Shown: one piece after another, positions 1-8,229 of the stretch
Layout of the letters: every line of letters starts with the position of its first letter
How positions within the stretch are numbered: the first letter of the stretch is position 1
From: Candidatus Nitrososphaera evergladensis SR1
GTDB lineage: Archaea; Thermoproteota; Nitrososphaeria; Nitrososphaerales; Nitrososphaeraceae
Assembly (NCBI RefSeq): GCF_000730285.1
Contig: NZ_CP007174.1
Location: forward strand, 496,001 to 560,000
Length of the DNA: 64,000 nt
Direction: 5' to 3'
Program-made: the position numbers and the translations under genes
The notes under the pieces: model-generated
Told to the model about the DNA's origin: nothing
What the model saw: only the letters and a program-made list of their open reading frames with translations
Databases searched by the model: none

Positions 1-1
1 G

Positions 2-568
2 TACGACGACTACTTTTTTGTCATGGTGCAGAACTTTGAGGATAAATACACAGTATGGACGCACAGGATAAGCGAAGAACAAGAGGAGACCGACGCCAAC
101 AACAACGACGACGATGATAGTGATGACAATTCGGGTCAACAACAGCAAATGGAGATGATAACTATGAGCGGATCATTGGTGGACAATAGAGGCGACAGCA
201 GCACTGACAACAACAACGACGATGGTGATGGCGGTTTGTCTCTCGTAAATGTGCAAGTCTATTACGACAGCCTGCCGACCCCAGAGATTTACGAGCAACA
301 TAGATACGACAAGTCATACGGTTTGGGCAAACTCATCGCTCTTGTAGCAGAGCCTGCGCCAGAAGGCACTGCCTATAAACAACCTGACAAATTCTCTATC
401 ATAGAAGCTCAAAACTGGCAAGCACAAGGTTCGGAATTTGACATCGCCTTCTCTTTGCAGGAACTATCCGATACATATGGAAAGGGAGTTTACACGATAG
501 TGATGCTTGCCCAGAATTCAGAAGATGAAGTGCTTCCCACATCTGAAACATCTGTTTTCGTGAACTAG
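2..568 (+). CDS. Secreted-type protein, C-terminal part (5' partial)
   Basis: The frame is open to the left edge, and codons before the first ATG (position 23) read as ordinary protein, so the gene probably starts outside the window. The visible part has a folded-looking start (FEDKYTVWTHRIS), an Asn/Asp/Gln/Ser-rich linker (about residues 25-75), then a roughly 100-residue beta-rich end with alternating hydrophobic strands. Such low-complexity linkers recur in the exported proteins of this region, so an extracellular location is likely. No family recognised. Confidence 0.6.
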   Translation, partial: YDDYFFVMVQNFEDKYTVWTHRISEEQEETDANNNDDDDSDDNSGQQQQMEMITMSGSLVDNRGDSSTDNNNDDGDGGLSLVNVQVYYDSLPTPEIYEQHRYDKSYGLGKLIALVAEPAPEGTAYKQPDKFSIIEAQNWQAQGSEFDIAFSLQELSDTYGKGVYTIVMLAQNSEDEVLPTSETSVFVN

Positions 569-826
569 CAGAGAAATCTCGCGACATTGCTGCTCCGCTG
601 TATCTTCTGCGAACAAGTGGTGAATACCGTTCTCTCTTTTTCTCTCCTCTCCTCTTTCGAATCCAAGATTGCATGTGTTGCAGGCTCTGTTGCTGGCTTG
701 CAATCTGTGATAGCGTATGTTGAGGCAATGTCTGAGCTAGCGAAGGGCTGCCTGCTGCCTCCATCTCCTTCCCCTCCTTCCTTGATAGATATTTTCATAA
801 AATAGAGGCAGCTTGTCTTCAGTATC
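569..826. other. Intergenic, no gene seen
   Basis: About 260 nt between two plus-strand genes. Pyrimidine-rich stretches near 630-660 and 765-785 could be terminator-like. An AT-rich TATA-like element (ATAAAATAG, near 798-806) sits about 25 nt before the next start, suggesting a leaderless promoter. Open frames here have no coding character. Confidence 0.4.
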
Positions 827-1093
827 ATGGCACACGTATTAGCAAAACTTAGAGACGTAAAGTTTGAAGATGTCAAAAACATGCTCAAGGCAGACATGCT
901 AAAGCATGGCGAGCAGGGATTGTATCTAAAGCACGTTTGGCGCAATGCCGATGACTCTGGTGAAGTACTGTTTATTTTTCAAACTAACGACCTGAGTCGC
1001 GCACGCAAATACATAGAATCAATTCATGCGCAGGTGCTCAAGGAAAACCCGCAGGCCAATTTGCCTAAAATGACATACCTGGACGACAGATAA
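827..1093 (+). CDS. Small conserved-looking soluble protein, 88 aa
   Basis: Lys-rich soluble 88-residue protein with alternating helix and strand segments: an N-terminal helix (AKLRDVKFEDVKNMLKAD), a strand with VLFIFQTND, then a helix (LSRARKYIESIHAQVL). The pattern is compatible with a ferredoxin-like alpha/beta fold, but no family motif is identified. The ATG lies about 25 nt after a TATA-like ATAAAATAG, so the mRNA would be leaderless or nearly so. It appears monocistronic. Function unknown. Confidence 0.65.
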   Translation: MAHVLAKLRDVKFEDVKNMLKADMLKHGEQGLYLKHVWRNADDSGEVLFIFQTNDLSRARKYIESIHAQVLKENPQANLPKMTYLDDR

Positions 1094-1202
1094 AGGCGTA
1101 TCAAAAAAAGAGAATAAGTAAAGGCATACTTGACTCTCCTTCTTCTCTTCTCAATCTAGAGGAGACTGTCGTGTTGCTTAACTATCGACTGGAGGATTAT
1201 GT

Positions 1203-1472
1203 GTGCTAGGGACTCTGGCATATATGCTCCAAGATCGGTATCCCGCAACATCAAAGAAAGTTAAAGCAGCAGTTATCTTGGCCGGAGCTACACTGGTTCT
1301 GGGAGCCTTTCTTGTTCTTTCTACGGCAGTCGCCAACATGATGGCTCCAAAGACAACGGTAGCAAAAGAATCGAATACCGGCGGGGACGACGCTGATAAC
1401 GACAATAATCCTGCTCGCCTGACAGGACCTCTGGTCGTTGGCGAAACTCCATCGTCATATCCTGCATCTTGA
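1203..1472 (+). CDS. Small single-TM membrane protein, 89 aa
   Basis: Starts at GTG with a clear Shine-Dalgarno (GGAGGA, 1191-1196) six bases upstream, which decides the start. A Lys-rich stretch (SKKVKAA) precedes one strong hydrophobic segment (about residues 24-46), followed by an Asp/Asn-rich polar tail of about 40 residues. Topology suggests a small membrane-anchored protein with the tail outside. No family recognised. It ends about 40 nt before a long CT repeat. Confidence 0.55.
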   Translation: MLGTLAYMLQDRYPATSKKVKAAVILAGATLVLGAFLVLSTAVANMMAPKTTVAKESNTGGDDADNDNNPARLTGPLVVGETPSSYPAS

Positions 1473-1504
1473 TGCCCCTTCAAATGACAGGGAAAGAACC
1501 CTAG

Positions 1505-1545
<41 letters not shown>

Positions 1546-1589
1546 TATGACACAAAAGACCCATTATCAGTAAAACACTTTTTCCCCTC

Positions 1590-4316
1590 TCATCGTTCCA
1601 ATTTTTTGAAATAGATCTCGGAATTCACATTGTCGACGGCGCTGCCATTATTATTACTGCCGTTGTTGCTAATGACGTGCTCTTCCCATGCGATGTAGAC
1701 GTTGTCGCCTTCTGCAATTATCTGCGGGAATACGGAATTACCGGCGGTGGTATTGCTGATGTTTATGGTGTCTGAAAATGTTACTTCAAAATCATTGTTG
1801 CTTGTTGCCGATGTAAAGTTGGCCTCTCTAAAGTATATGTCGTATGCCCCCGAAGCATCGTCCATCCAGACCACATAGACATTGCCGCTGCCAGAGACGG
1901 CAATCTCCGGCAGAATCGACTCTCCCGTATTATTGCTCAAGGTCCAGTAATAGTAGGGAAAGGGGTTATTGTTATCTGTCGCATTGCTTTTTGAGAAATA
2001 TATGTTGCGGTTTCCAATTGTTCCATCCGACCAGACGATGTAGGCGCTATTGTTACTAGAGCTGGCGTTGCCTCTGCCGTCCGTATTATTATTGCTGTTG
2101 CCCTGTTGGTCAAGGTTCCTGCCCGCTGTGGTGGCAGTAGTAGTAATGGCAAGGTGATGAAGCGGGCCTATTGCGGGATCAATCCGTGTAGTCATGACCG
2201 ATGTTGGTTTGCTAAATGTAGTGCCATTGTCTTGGCTTGATGCAAACCCTATGGCTCCTGTCGTCGCGCCAGTTTCATTCCTTCCCGAGTGCTGCCATAT
2301 CACATACACGCTGCTGTTATTTCCATCAACCCCTGTTGCTATCTGCGGCTTGTCATCCTGAAGATAGTTGTTGCTTATGTTGACTACTGGCCCAAGCGTA
2401 AGCCCATTGTCTGAGATATGTCTAAAAAATATCTCGCCGTCTCCGCGAGTATCGTCTGCCCACGCCACGTAGACATTGGAACCTGACAATCCTATGCGAG
2501 GGGAGTGTGACTCTCCCGTATTGTTGCTCAGATTTACGGGTTCGGCTAACAATGATCCATCCGGCCCGATTCTTGTAAAGAAAATATCTCCCTCTCCAAC
2601 CCGTCCTTGCTGCTGTTGCTGCTGTGCTCCTGCCGTAGGTACTATTAACGGATGAACGGTCCAAACAACATATGCCGCAGCAGCGCCACCGCCTTCCTCG
2701 CCGTTACTTCCAGACGCTGCGATAATCTGTGGATTGCTGGAGTACAGCGGGTAAGCGAGCGATAACGACTCTGGTTCTGGAATTCCAGACGTGCCACCGC
2801 TTATATCAAATGGGCCTTGAAAGGTTCTTCCGCCATCATCACTTTTTGAAAACAATATGTGCGAGTCTTGCCTGTCTTGCGAAGCGGCGTAAACATTTTC
2901 AATCCATGTGACATAGACGCTGCTCCCAGAGGCAGCGATCTGCGGCGAGTAAGAATTCCCGTATATACTGCCGTTGTTCCGGATAGGCGCGCTGAGATCC
3001 ACTGCCCTGTCAAAAGAGTCTCCGCCGTTTGTGCTCCTTGCAAAGAAAATGTCAAAACTGCCCAGTGACCCTGTGCTGTTGTCCACCCAGATTGCATAGA
3101 CATTGTTGCCAGAGGCCGCCATCATGGCGTTGCTGCTGACATCTTCGGCTGTCAGGAAAAAGGACGAGAACCCATCGTCGTTGCTTAGGTTGAGAATTGA
3201 ATCGTCATCATTGCTATTGTTTTTATTGCTGCTGACGATTGTTGCAGGCATCAAGCCTTTTTCTTCTTCTCTTTGTTGCTGTAGCGAGCGTTGTACCGTT
3301 GTCGTCGTCCCGTTGCCGCCATCTGACTGGAAATAGCTCAATGCTGACCGCACGTCATGAACCTCTATTACCTTCATGCCGTACTGCTTTTCCATCACAT
3401 ACGAAAGCGACTTTTCTTCTAATCTGCACGTGTTGGACTTTGCTGGCGTGTCGAAAGATGATGATGAAGACGATTCTGGATGTTGTTGTTGACAAGATAC
3501 CTCCGGATAATAACTCTGGCCAGCTGGAACCAGCATTACCTTTGCCCCGTACCTTCCTGCAGCGACTGCCTTTTCGATAATCCCTCCAACAGGGCCTATA
3601 GTGCCATCCGGGTTTATCGTTCCCGTCATGGCCGTATAGTTGTTGACTGCCTTTCCTTCAAGTTCTGAAACCAACAGGACAGTCATGGCTCCTCCGGCGC
3701 TTGGGCCGTCGACGCCTCCGCCAAATTTTCTTAACATTTCTTCGCTTTCCGTAGAATTTGTGCTTTTTATCGTGAGTACCACATCTTTTGAAGATAGGTC
3801 TTCCTGCGTCAGTGATTGGGCTACCGACGCCGCGGTCCTAGCAGAATTCTGCCACATCCCTCCTGAAAAAATATTTGTGTTCACCAAGATGTCTCCTCTG
3901 CCTTCTCTAACATCTATCATTAGTTTTAGCACCTGGCCGGAACCCGGAAAAACCGTGCCGGTGGCTTGATCCGAAATAACGGCCAGAAAAGGAATGGACT
4001 GACTTTGTGCCTGAGAAGAAGGCGATGATAATAATAATGATGATGATGCATTGCCTGACGACGTACCAGTGTTGTTGCCATCAGAAATGCCCGGCGGCTG
4101 CTGTTTTTGTGCAATTGTTTGATGATGACTAGTGCTTGGCTGATCGGCTGATACAAACATGCCTTCTCTTTCCTGCGCTAACAACGCCGGCGAGGCAGCC
4201 GTGAGATTGGATTGAGTGCTTGCTGCAACAGGCGTCATGAACGCGTATTGGAATATGGCCAGAAACGAGGTAATAATTATCAGGAATGCCAAAAGACATC
4301 TGCAAGAGACGCGCAC
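1590..4316 (-). CDS. Membrane-anchored Lon-type (S16) protease domain fused to BNR-like repeats
   Basis: 908 aa. A signal anchor (residues 8-28) is followed by a Ser/Gln/Asn-rich linker (to about 105). Residues 107-330 resemble the proteolytic domain of Lon: GVDGPSAGGA puts the nucleophile at Ser206 and GPVGGIIEKA the base at Lys249, the same 43-residue spacing as Ser679/Lys722 of E. coli Lon. No AAA+ ATPase module is present. From about residue 390 the protein is a series of about 60-residue repeats of the form PQIAASGSSVYVTW...DIFF with Asp-box-like STNGGDSF, SDDGGRTF and SSQDNGTTF, as in sialidase/BNR propellers. The likely product is an extracellular ATP-independent protease with a large binding propeller. 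Upstream ATG 4316 immediately precedes the signal anchor. Substrate unknown. Confidence 0.85.
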   Translation of the reverse strand: MRVSCRCLLAFLIIITSFLAIFQYAFMTPVAASTQSNLTAASPALLAQEREGMFVSADQPSTSHHQTIAQKQQPPGISDGNNTGTSSGNASSSLLLSSPSSQAQSQSIPFLAVISDQATGTVFPGSGQVLKLMIDVREGRGDILVNTNIFSGGMWQNSARTAASVAQSLTQEDLSSKDVVLTIKSTNSTESEEMLRKFGGGVDGPSAGGAMTVLLVSELEGKAVNNYTAMTGTINPDGTIGPVGGIIEKAVAAGRYGAKVMLVPAGQSYYPEVSCQQQHPESSSSSSFDTPAKSNTCRLEEKSLSYVMEKQYGMKVIEVHDVRSALSYFQSDGGNGTTTTVQRSLQQQREEEKGLMPATIVSSNKNNSNDDDSILNLSNDDGFSSFFLTAEDVSSNAMMAASGNNVYAIWVDNSTGSLGSFDIFFARSTNGGDSFDRAVDLSAPIRNNGSIYGNSYSPQIAASGSSVYVTWIENVYAASQDRQDSHILFSKSDDGGRTFQGPFDISGGTSGIPEPESLSLAYPLYSSNPQIIAASGSNGEEGGGAAAAYVVWTVHPLIVPTAGAQQQQQQGRVGEGDIFFTRIGPDGSLLAEPVNLSNNTGESHSPRIGLSGSNVYVAWADDTRGDGEIFFRHISDNGLTLGPVVNISNNYLQDDKPQIATGVDGNNSSVYVIWQHSGRNETGATTGAIGFASSQDNGTTFSKPTSVMTTRIDPAIGPLHHLAITTTATTAGRNLDQQGNSNNNTDGRGNASSSNNSAYIVWSDGTIGNRNIYFSKSNATDNNNPFPYYYWTLSNNTGESILPEIAVSGSGNVYVVWMDDASGAYDIYFREANFTSATSNNDFEVTFSDTINISNTTAGNSVFPQIIAEGDNVYIAWEEHVISNNGSNNNGSAVDNVNSEIYFKKLER

Positions 4317-4452
4317 AAGAATACAAAAGCACTATGTGATATTAAAGAGGAATGCACAAGGGACGCTAATCGCCTTTTCGACTCGTCTTATGGTCAAAAC
4401 CTCTTTGTAATTCGTAGGTAATGATGATGCGCGTGGTTTGTACGATTTCTCT

Positions 4453-4998
4453 TTACCGCCTTAGAGGCTGGGCAAAAGACAATTGGTAACCGTTAGGTTC
4501 TCTAATGTGAAAGAATCTTTCGCCCCAAGGCGCGTCGACAGGCTCCGTCTCAAATATCGCGTGATTTGATAAAAATTCGTCCTTCCTCATATGCTCGTAG
4601 AGGTCATCAACGTTCTCTGTATGGAGTATTATTCTTCCAAAATCGCTTCTGCTTCCTTGCTTCCCTCCTCTTTCTTTTTCTCGTTCTGTGCCTGTTGTTG
4701 TTTTCATCGCCTTTTCCAAATTTTCATCATGATCAAGGCTTTGCTGCTGGTCAACGACCGTGTAGTGATGATGATGTTTGTTGTTATCCAGCTTGACGGT
4801 CTTTCTACCTGCCCTCTCTGCCAACTCTAAATTGAGGTACGCCTTCCTCTCTCCTTCGCCTACCTCAAATGTTGAAAAGGCGTCGCTAGGGGCACCTCCA
4901 TAGACAATTCTAAAGCCTGGTATTTTCGAATAAAACTGGCACGAACTTTCCATCTTGTCTACTTTGAGCGTAATGGCAGAAATACGGTAAACTCTCAT
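4453..4998 (-). CDS. Glyoxalase/VOC-fold protein with charged insertion
   Basis: From ATG 4998 (RVYRISAITLKVDKME) this is a single-domain VOC protein: the typical first strand, FYSKIPGFRIVYGG helix-strand, a second module VDDLYEHM...AIFETEPVDAPWGERFFHIREPNGYQLSF. The two betaalphabetabetabeta modules are split by an approximately 60-residue insertion rich in His, Gln, Lys and Glu (HHHHY, QQQ, EREKERGG) not typical of the family. The frame stays open to GTG 5151, and a TATA-like element near 5205-5220 is well placed for a transcript covering that longer version, so an N-terminal extension of 51 residues is possible. VOC proteins are metal enzymes or small-ligand binders; no specific reaction can be assigned. 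Confidence 0.7.
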   Translation of the reverse strand: MRVYRISAITLKVDKMESSCQFYSKIPGFRIVYGGAPSDAFSTFEVGEGERKAYLNLELAERAGRKTVKLDNNKHHHHYTVVDQQQSLDHDENLEKAMKTTTGTEREKERGGKQGSRSDFGRIILHTENVDDLYEHMRKDEFLSNHAIFETEPVDAPWGERFFHIREPNGYQLSFAQPLRR

Positions 4999-5310
4999 AC
5001 TATCGTCATCATCGCCTTCTTCTGTCTCTTGTCTCTCGAGAGAATTTCTCTTTGCACCAAGTCTTTTATTGCATGAATTGCTATTTCTCTTTGTCTGGGC
5101 CAGATAGGCTAAAACGCCAGCCAATGGCAGATGCCACTCCTCAACCAACACCGAGCTTTGATCCGATTAATCCGGAAGCAGGAGAATTCTCTCTCTTTTT
5201 TTTCTATATGAGCATATAATATGATGAGTAAGACCCACCGGATCCTAGTTTCGACCGTGTCCCACTTGTGTGCCTGCTACAGCGGTGGAACAGTTTGCTC
5301 GCAGCGATGA
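4999..5310. other. Upstream region of VOC gene, no other gene seen
   Basis: About 310 nt between two minus-strand genes. It contains an AT-rich palindromic-looking stretch CATATTATATGCTCATATAG on the minus strand (around 5203-5222), a plausible TATA promoter for the VOC gene. Part of the region may encode the optional N-terminal extension of that protein. Confidence 0.4.
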
Positions 5311-5436
5311 TTAATAGGCATAAGCTCCATCAGCGGGCCTGCATTGATTGCACAATGTTACCTCTTTATTGTCTTCTGTTTTTATCGTCCTGACCTCGAC
5401 ATTTGACATGCCGCATTTTTCGCATTTTCCTATCAT
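5311..5436 (-). CDS. Tiny double-CxxC zinc-ribbon-like protein, 41 aa
   Basis: Reads MIGKCEKCGMSNVEV, then a polar stretch, then TLCNQCRPADGAYAY and TAA. Two CxxC knuckles separated by about 20 residues are exactly what a compact zinc ribbon needs, and random frames rarely give this. Start ATG at 5436, stop TAA at 5311-5313. It is transcribed in the same direction as the VOC gene downstream but separated by about 310 nt, so probably its own unit. Role unknown; a nucleic-acid or protein contact module is an inference from the fold type. Confidence 0.65.
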   Translation of the reverse strand: MIGKCEKCGMSNVEVRTIKTEDNKEVTLCNQCRPADGAYAY

Positions 5437-5586
5437 TATGTCCTGTCTACAAATATCTGTTGCACAAGTAATAAGGCTTGGCTATCATCATTATCATCAT
5501 TATCAAAAACGTTAACGGAAACCCTCTCTGCTCTGCTGACTTTTCTGTATAAGATAAGAATAGAAATGAATTAGTAGACCAATTCT

Positions 5587-5850
5587 ATGAAAATCACTTC
5601 CTTAATGTATTTCTGGCAAGCCGTAGCCCGTTTGAAAGAAATGAAGGATACGACCGTTTACACACTCGCAACTATTGGGGTAATAGCGGCGCTTTCTTAT
5701 GCCATTGCTGTCGTTCCCGTACAAGCACAGATGCCGGGACCTCATTACCGTCCATATGCACCGTACGTTCCGCCAGCAAACAACACGGTGGCCGTACCGC
5801 CGGTTAACAACACTATTCTAGAGCCACCCATATGCGCTAATCTGCTTTGA
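5587..5850 (+). CDS. Small exported Pro/Asn-rich protein, 87 aa
   Basis: A TATA-like TGTATAAGAT (5547-5556) lies about 30 nt before ATG 5587, supporting this start; an internal ATG at 5641 is an alternative. A hydrophobic segment TVYTLATIGVIAALSYAIAV with AQA-type cleavage context (PVQAQ) forms a signal peptide. The mature part is about 40 residues of Pro, Tyr, Asn and Val (HYRPYAPYVPP, PPVNNT) ending with a single Cys. It overlaps the 3' end of the convergent gene by 14 nt. No family recognised. Confidence 0.55.
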   Translation: MKITSLMYFWQAVARLKEMKDTTVYTLATIGVIAALSYAIAVVPVQAQMPGPHYRPYAPYVPPANNTVAVPPVNNTILEPPICANLL

Positions 5851-6256
5851 AATCTTTTTTTAATCTGGCAAATTCAGTCATGCTTGACATCTGGATATCC
5901 TTGCTTCTGGTAATCAATCTAGAGAATGTTGGCCTGGAATCTTTTCCAAGCCGGATAACCTCTTTGCCCCTTCTCAAGATTGACAGCGTTACACCGTCGT
6001 CAGAAAGTTTGGAGGCAAACTCCGAGGCAGTCCTTAGCTTGTCAAACAGTCCTGTTTCGTCTTCTGGAACCTTGAAAATAGTTGGCTGTAAAAGGTCGAC
6101 TGCAATTCTGCCATTGTTAGCAGTTACTTTCACTGCGGGTTCATCCGCAAAATCGATTGTAATTGCACCGGATTTTGCGGTCTTGAGCATTTTGCTTACT
6201 GAAGTGGCTATCATGTCTCCATCGTCGATGTGCAAATGCTTTTTGCTACCTGGCAT
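5837..6256 (-). CDS. Conserved-type protein of unknown function, 139 aa
   Basis: Soluble 139-residue protein. Strand-rich middle (AITIDFADEPAVKVTANNGRI) followed by helices (GLFDKLRTASEFASKLSDDG) and a basic C-terminal part (SRLITRSKDIQMSSMTEFARLKKDFKAD). No catalytic motif seen. It begins 21 nt after the end of the upstream minus-strand gene (6278-6610), so the two are probably co-transcribed. The C-terminus overlaps the convergent exported gene by 14 nt. Function not recognised. Confidence 0.7.
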   Translation of the reverse strand: MPGSKKHLHIDDGDMIATSVSKMLKTAKSGAITIDFADEPAVKVTANNGRIAVDLLQPTIFKVPEDETGLFDKLRTASEFASKLSDDGVTLSILRRGKEVIRLGKDSRPTFSRLITRSKDIQMSSMTEFARLKKDFKAD

Positions 6257-6277
6257 GGCTTTCTCTCTATTTGATTG

Positions 6278-6610
6278 CTAGGCGGTCGAAGAGGCTGCTA
6301 GCGACCTTTGTCTGCTGTCTCCTCCCTCCATTACAGCGTCATGGGCCTCTGCAGTAATTACCACTTTGCCGTTAATCGTCCACTGGGCATTCCCCAGATC
6401 CTGACCATTTGGCCCCTGTGCCCGAGGCATGTCGACAGTGAGGTTGTCAAACGTATATGTTATTGAAGTTTCTTTACCTGTGAGCCTGTCAACAAGTTGT
6501 CCGATTACTTCAGCCCATTGGGATGACATTTCCTGCATTTTGATGGCATTCCTTTCATCTCTTTCTCTTATTTCTTGGCCGCTGCTATTGTTGCTGCTGC
6601 TACTACTCAT
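6278..6610 (-). CDS. Unknown protein with Ser/Asn-rich start, 110 aa
   Basis: N-terminal SSSSSNNSSG run, then a helix (RDERNAIKMQEMSSQWAEVIGQLVDRL) and a beta-rich part (TSITYTFDNLTVDMPRA ... AQWTINGKVVITAEA). First gene of a probable two-gene minus-strand operon with 5837-6256. No motif recognised. The paired soluble proteins may act together, by arrangement only. Confidence 0.65.
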   Translation of the reverse strand: MSSSSSNNSSGQEIRERDERNAIKMQEMSSQWAEVIGQLVDRLTGKETSITYTFDNLTVDMPRAQGPNGQDLGNAQWTINGKVVITAEAHDAVMEGGDSRQRSLAASSTA

Positions 6611-6975
6611 AGGAATGAGTACATAAGCGAATTTGAATTAAAACAGTTTATTTCCGTGTCTCTTCTGTCTGCCTTTCTTTTTTATGCTGGACCCGAAAAC
6701 TACAATCACTTGGACCTCTTCTGGCTCATCTGTGCGTCCGGTCATATGATAAAAACTTCTCAGGTTCTTGATTACCTGTAAAAGACACCTAATGATCTTG
6801 CAACCTCAAGTATCAGAAAAAGAGGCAAGAGCAAAGAAGAAGAGAACAAGAAGAAGAGCATATCACAGGCCAAAGAGCATATGTTGTATTTCAAAGAGAT
6901 CTTTTTCGCAATCCACAAGAAAAAATGCAGAGGATGCCGCTTTAATATTTTCCATGTGTACTTTTTACTTCTGGC
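6611..6975. other. Gene-poor gap with a start-less reading frame
   Basis: About 365 nt between divergent genes. From 6782 to 7012 on the plus strand there is a stop-free 76-codon frame that reads like protein (SIRKRGKSKEEENKKK then HKKKCRGCRF) but has no ATG, GTG or TTG near its beginning and runs into the next gene. It could be a relic. AT-rich stretches near 6640-6660 and 6745-6755 may be promoters. Confidence 0.35.
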
Positions 6976-7374
6976 ATGTCAATATCGACTTCTTCCCGGC
7001 CAATGGGCGTGACTATACTTGCTATCCTGAATGTCATTGGTGGCATTGTTATGCTTCTTGTTGGGTTGGGCGTAGCGGTACTTGGCGTAGCGCTCATCTT
7101 CTTGGCTCCAGTTGGAATATTCTTCGGAGGCATTTTTGCAATACTTGGAATTGTTTCCTTTGTCGTTGCAGGAGGGCTGCTCCAAGGGAGCGGATGGGCA
7201 TGGACAGCGACCCTTATCCTATCAATTATCAGCATAGTGATAGGAGTCGCGTCTCTGGCCGCGGGAAATGCTAGCAGCATAATCAGCGTGATAATATCTG
7301 CAGCAATCATCTACTATCTCTATAGGCCATACGTCATGGCATACTTTGGCAAGTCCACCAAACGCATAGCCTAG
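6976..7374 (+). CDS. Four-helix integral membrane protein, 132 aa
   Basis: Almost entirely hydrophobic, with TM segments at about residues 11-34, 35-58, 64-90 and 98-117 and a short basic tail (YFGKSTKRIA). Gly/Ala/Val/Ile-rich, with small-residue packing patterns. Resembles generic small DUF-type membrane proteins of archaea and bacteria; no specific family or transported substrate can be named. ATG 6976 precedes a short polar N-terminus (SISTSSRPMG) before the first TM, which fits a natural start. Confidence 0.7.
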   Translation: MSISTSSRPMGVTILAILNVIGGIVMLLVGLGVAVLGVALIFLAPVGIFFGGIFAILGIVSFVVAGGLLQGSGWAWTATLILSIISIVIGVASLAAGNASSIISVIISAAIIYYLYRPYVMAYFGKSTKRIA

Positions 7375-7386
7375 TGCAGTGTGTTG

Positions 7387-7902
7387 TCACGTAGGGCCTT
7401 CTGCTGCCTCTGCCGCAATGCTGACACGATGCGTCATCCACTTCTGGTTGCCCGACGTGTCAGTTATCCTCACAGTGATGTTCTCATAATCCGTGTTTGG
7501 TATTGTCAGGCTAAATGTCCAGCTGGCATATCCATCGGTTGAAGTCGCCGGGGCATATCTGGTTCCAAGTATATCTTCCGCATTAACTGCCCTTACCTCG
7601 ACCTTTGATACCTTTACATTATCAGATGCAGTCCCATTTACCGTGATGGGGGTGTTTAGCTTGACAACATCTCCAGATGCCGGCGACGTAATGGTTCCAG
7701 TCGGCTTTGTGGTATCTTTTGCTGCTTCCTGAGCAGCTGCAGAAGGAATTCCTTCCGCAACTGCAAACGACCCAAACGAAAGGAAATCTTCTATTCCCAT
7801 CACCGTCACTGCTGCTACTATCACCGCGGCAAGGCCGGCCAAGAGATGATAATAATAATGGTGGTTCCTTTTCTTCTTTTCAAGAATTGTTTTTCTGTAC
7901 AT
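7387..7902 (-). CDS. Exported Ig-like (Big-type) domain protein
   Basis: 171 aa with a long Lys/His/Tyr n-region (KKKRNHHYYYHL), a hydrophobic signal or anchor (about residues 20-36), and a mature part opening with DTTKPTGTITSPASGDVV. That phrase and the following ITVNGTASDNVKVSKVEVRAV ... SWTFSLTIPNTDYENITVRITDTSGNQKW are typical of a bacterial Ig-like sandwich found in cell-surface proteins. No enzymatic domain. Ends 12 nt from the convergent membrane protein gene. Probably a surface or secreted adhesion-like component, by fold only. Confidence 0.75.
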   Translation of the reverse strand: MYRKTILEKKKRNHHYYYHLLAGLAAVIVAAVTVMGIEDFLSFGSFAVAEGIPSAAAQEAAKDTTKPTGTITSPASGDVVKLNTPITVNGTASDNVKVSKVEVRAVNAEDILGTRYAPATSTDGYASWTFSLTIPNTDYENITVRITDTSGNQKWMTHRVSIAAEAAEGPT

Positions 7903-8087
7903 TTGGCATGATGTTTTGTGACGATTATTAAAACACAGAAGGAAAAGTATTATCTATAAACATAAACAGAGGTGGCCTCTACTTGAAAGCGCCATTACAG
8001 TATTATAATGACTAGCCAGTCAGTTTTATAAGTCGTTTCTGCAATGACCATTCTGAAAACGGAAGAAGGAAAGAAGAGAAGGATAAG

Positions 8088-8222
8088 ATGACTAGCAGCC
8101 ATGAACGTAAAGGAGACGATCCTGGCTATACGAGGCGCCGATATCAGCAGCGCCTGGACCACAAGTGTGGACATAACCAGGATAACACATGTCCTATTTG
8201 CAATAATTATTGTCATTGTTAA
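8088..8222 (+). CDS. Tiny Cys/His-rich putative zinc protein, 44 aa
   Basis: ATG 8088 to TAA 8222. The basic N-terminal half (HERKGDDPGYTRRRYQQRLD) is followed by HKCGHNQDNTCPICNNYCHC, which packs five Cys and three His into 20 residues, a compact metal-binding pattern (CxH...CxxC...CxC). An AGAAGG-like Shine-Dalgarno lies at 8076-8081. A T-rich terminator on the same strand follows at 8233-8250, supporting a real plus-strand transcription unit. A competing 41-aa frame starts at 8101 in another phase but ends in a plain hydrophobic run and is less convincing. Confidence 0.55.
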   Translation: MTSSHERKGDDPGYTRRRYQQRLDHKCGHNQDNTCPICNNYCHC

Positions 8223-8229
8223 GTAGGAC

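Noticed and set aside
655-664. TTCGAATCC, resembling a tRNA T-loop
   Set aside because: No cloverleaf can be built around it: no acceptor or anticodon stems nearby.
6768-7274. 168-codon plus-strand frame over the four-TM protein gene
   Set aside because: Unnatural Cys/Trp/His/Arg composition and overlap with a clear membrane protein in another frame.
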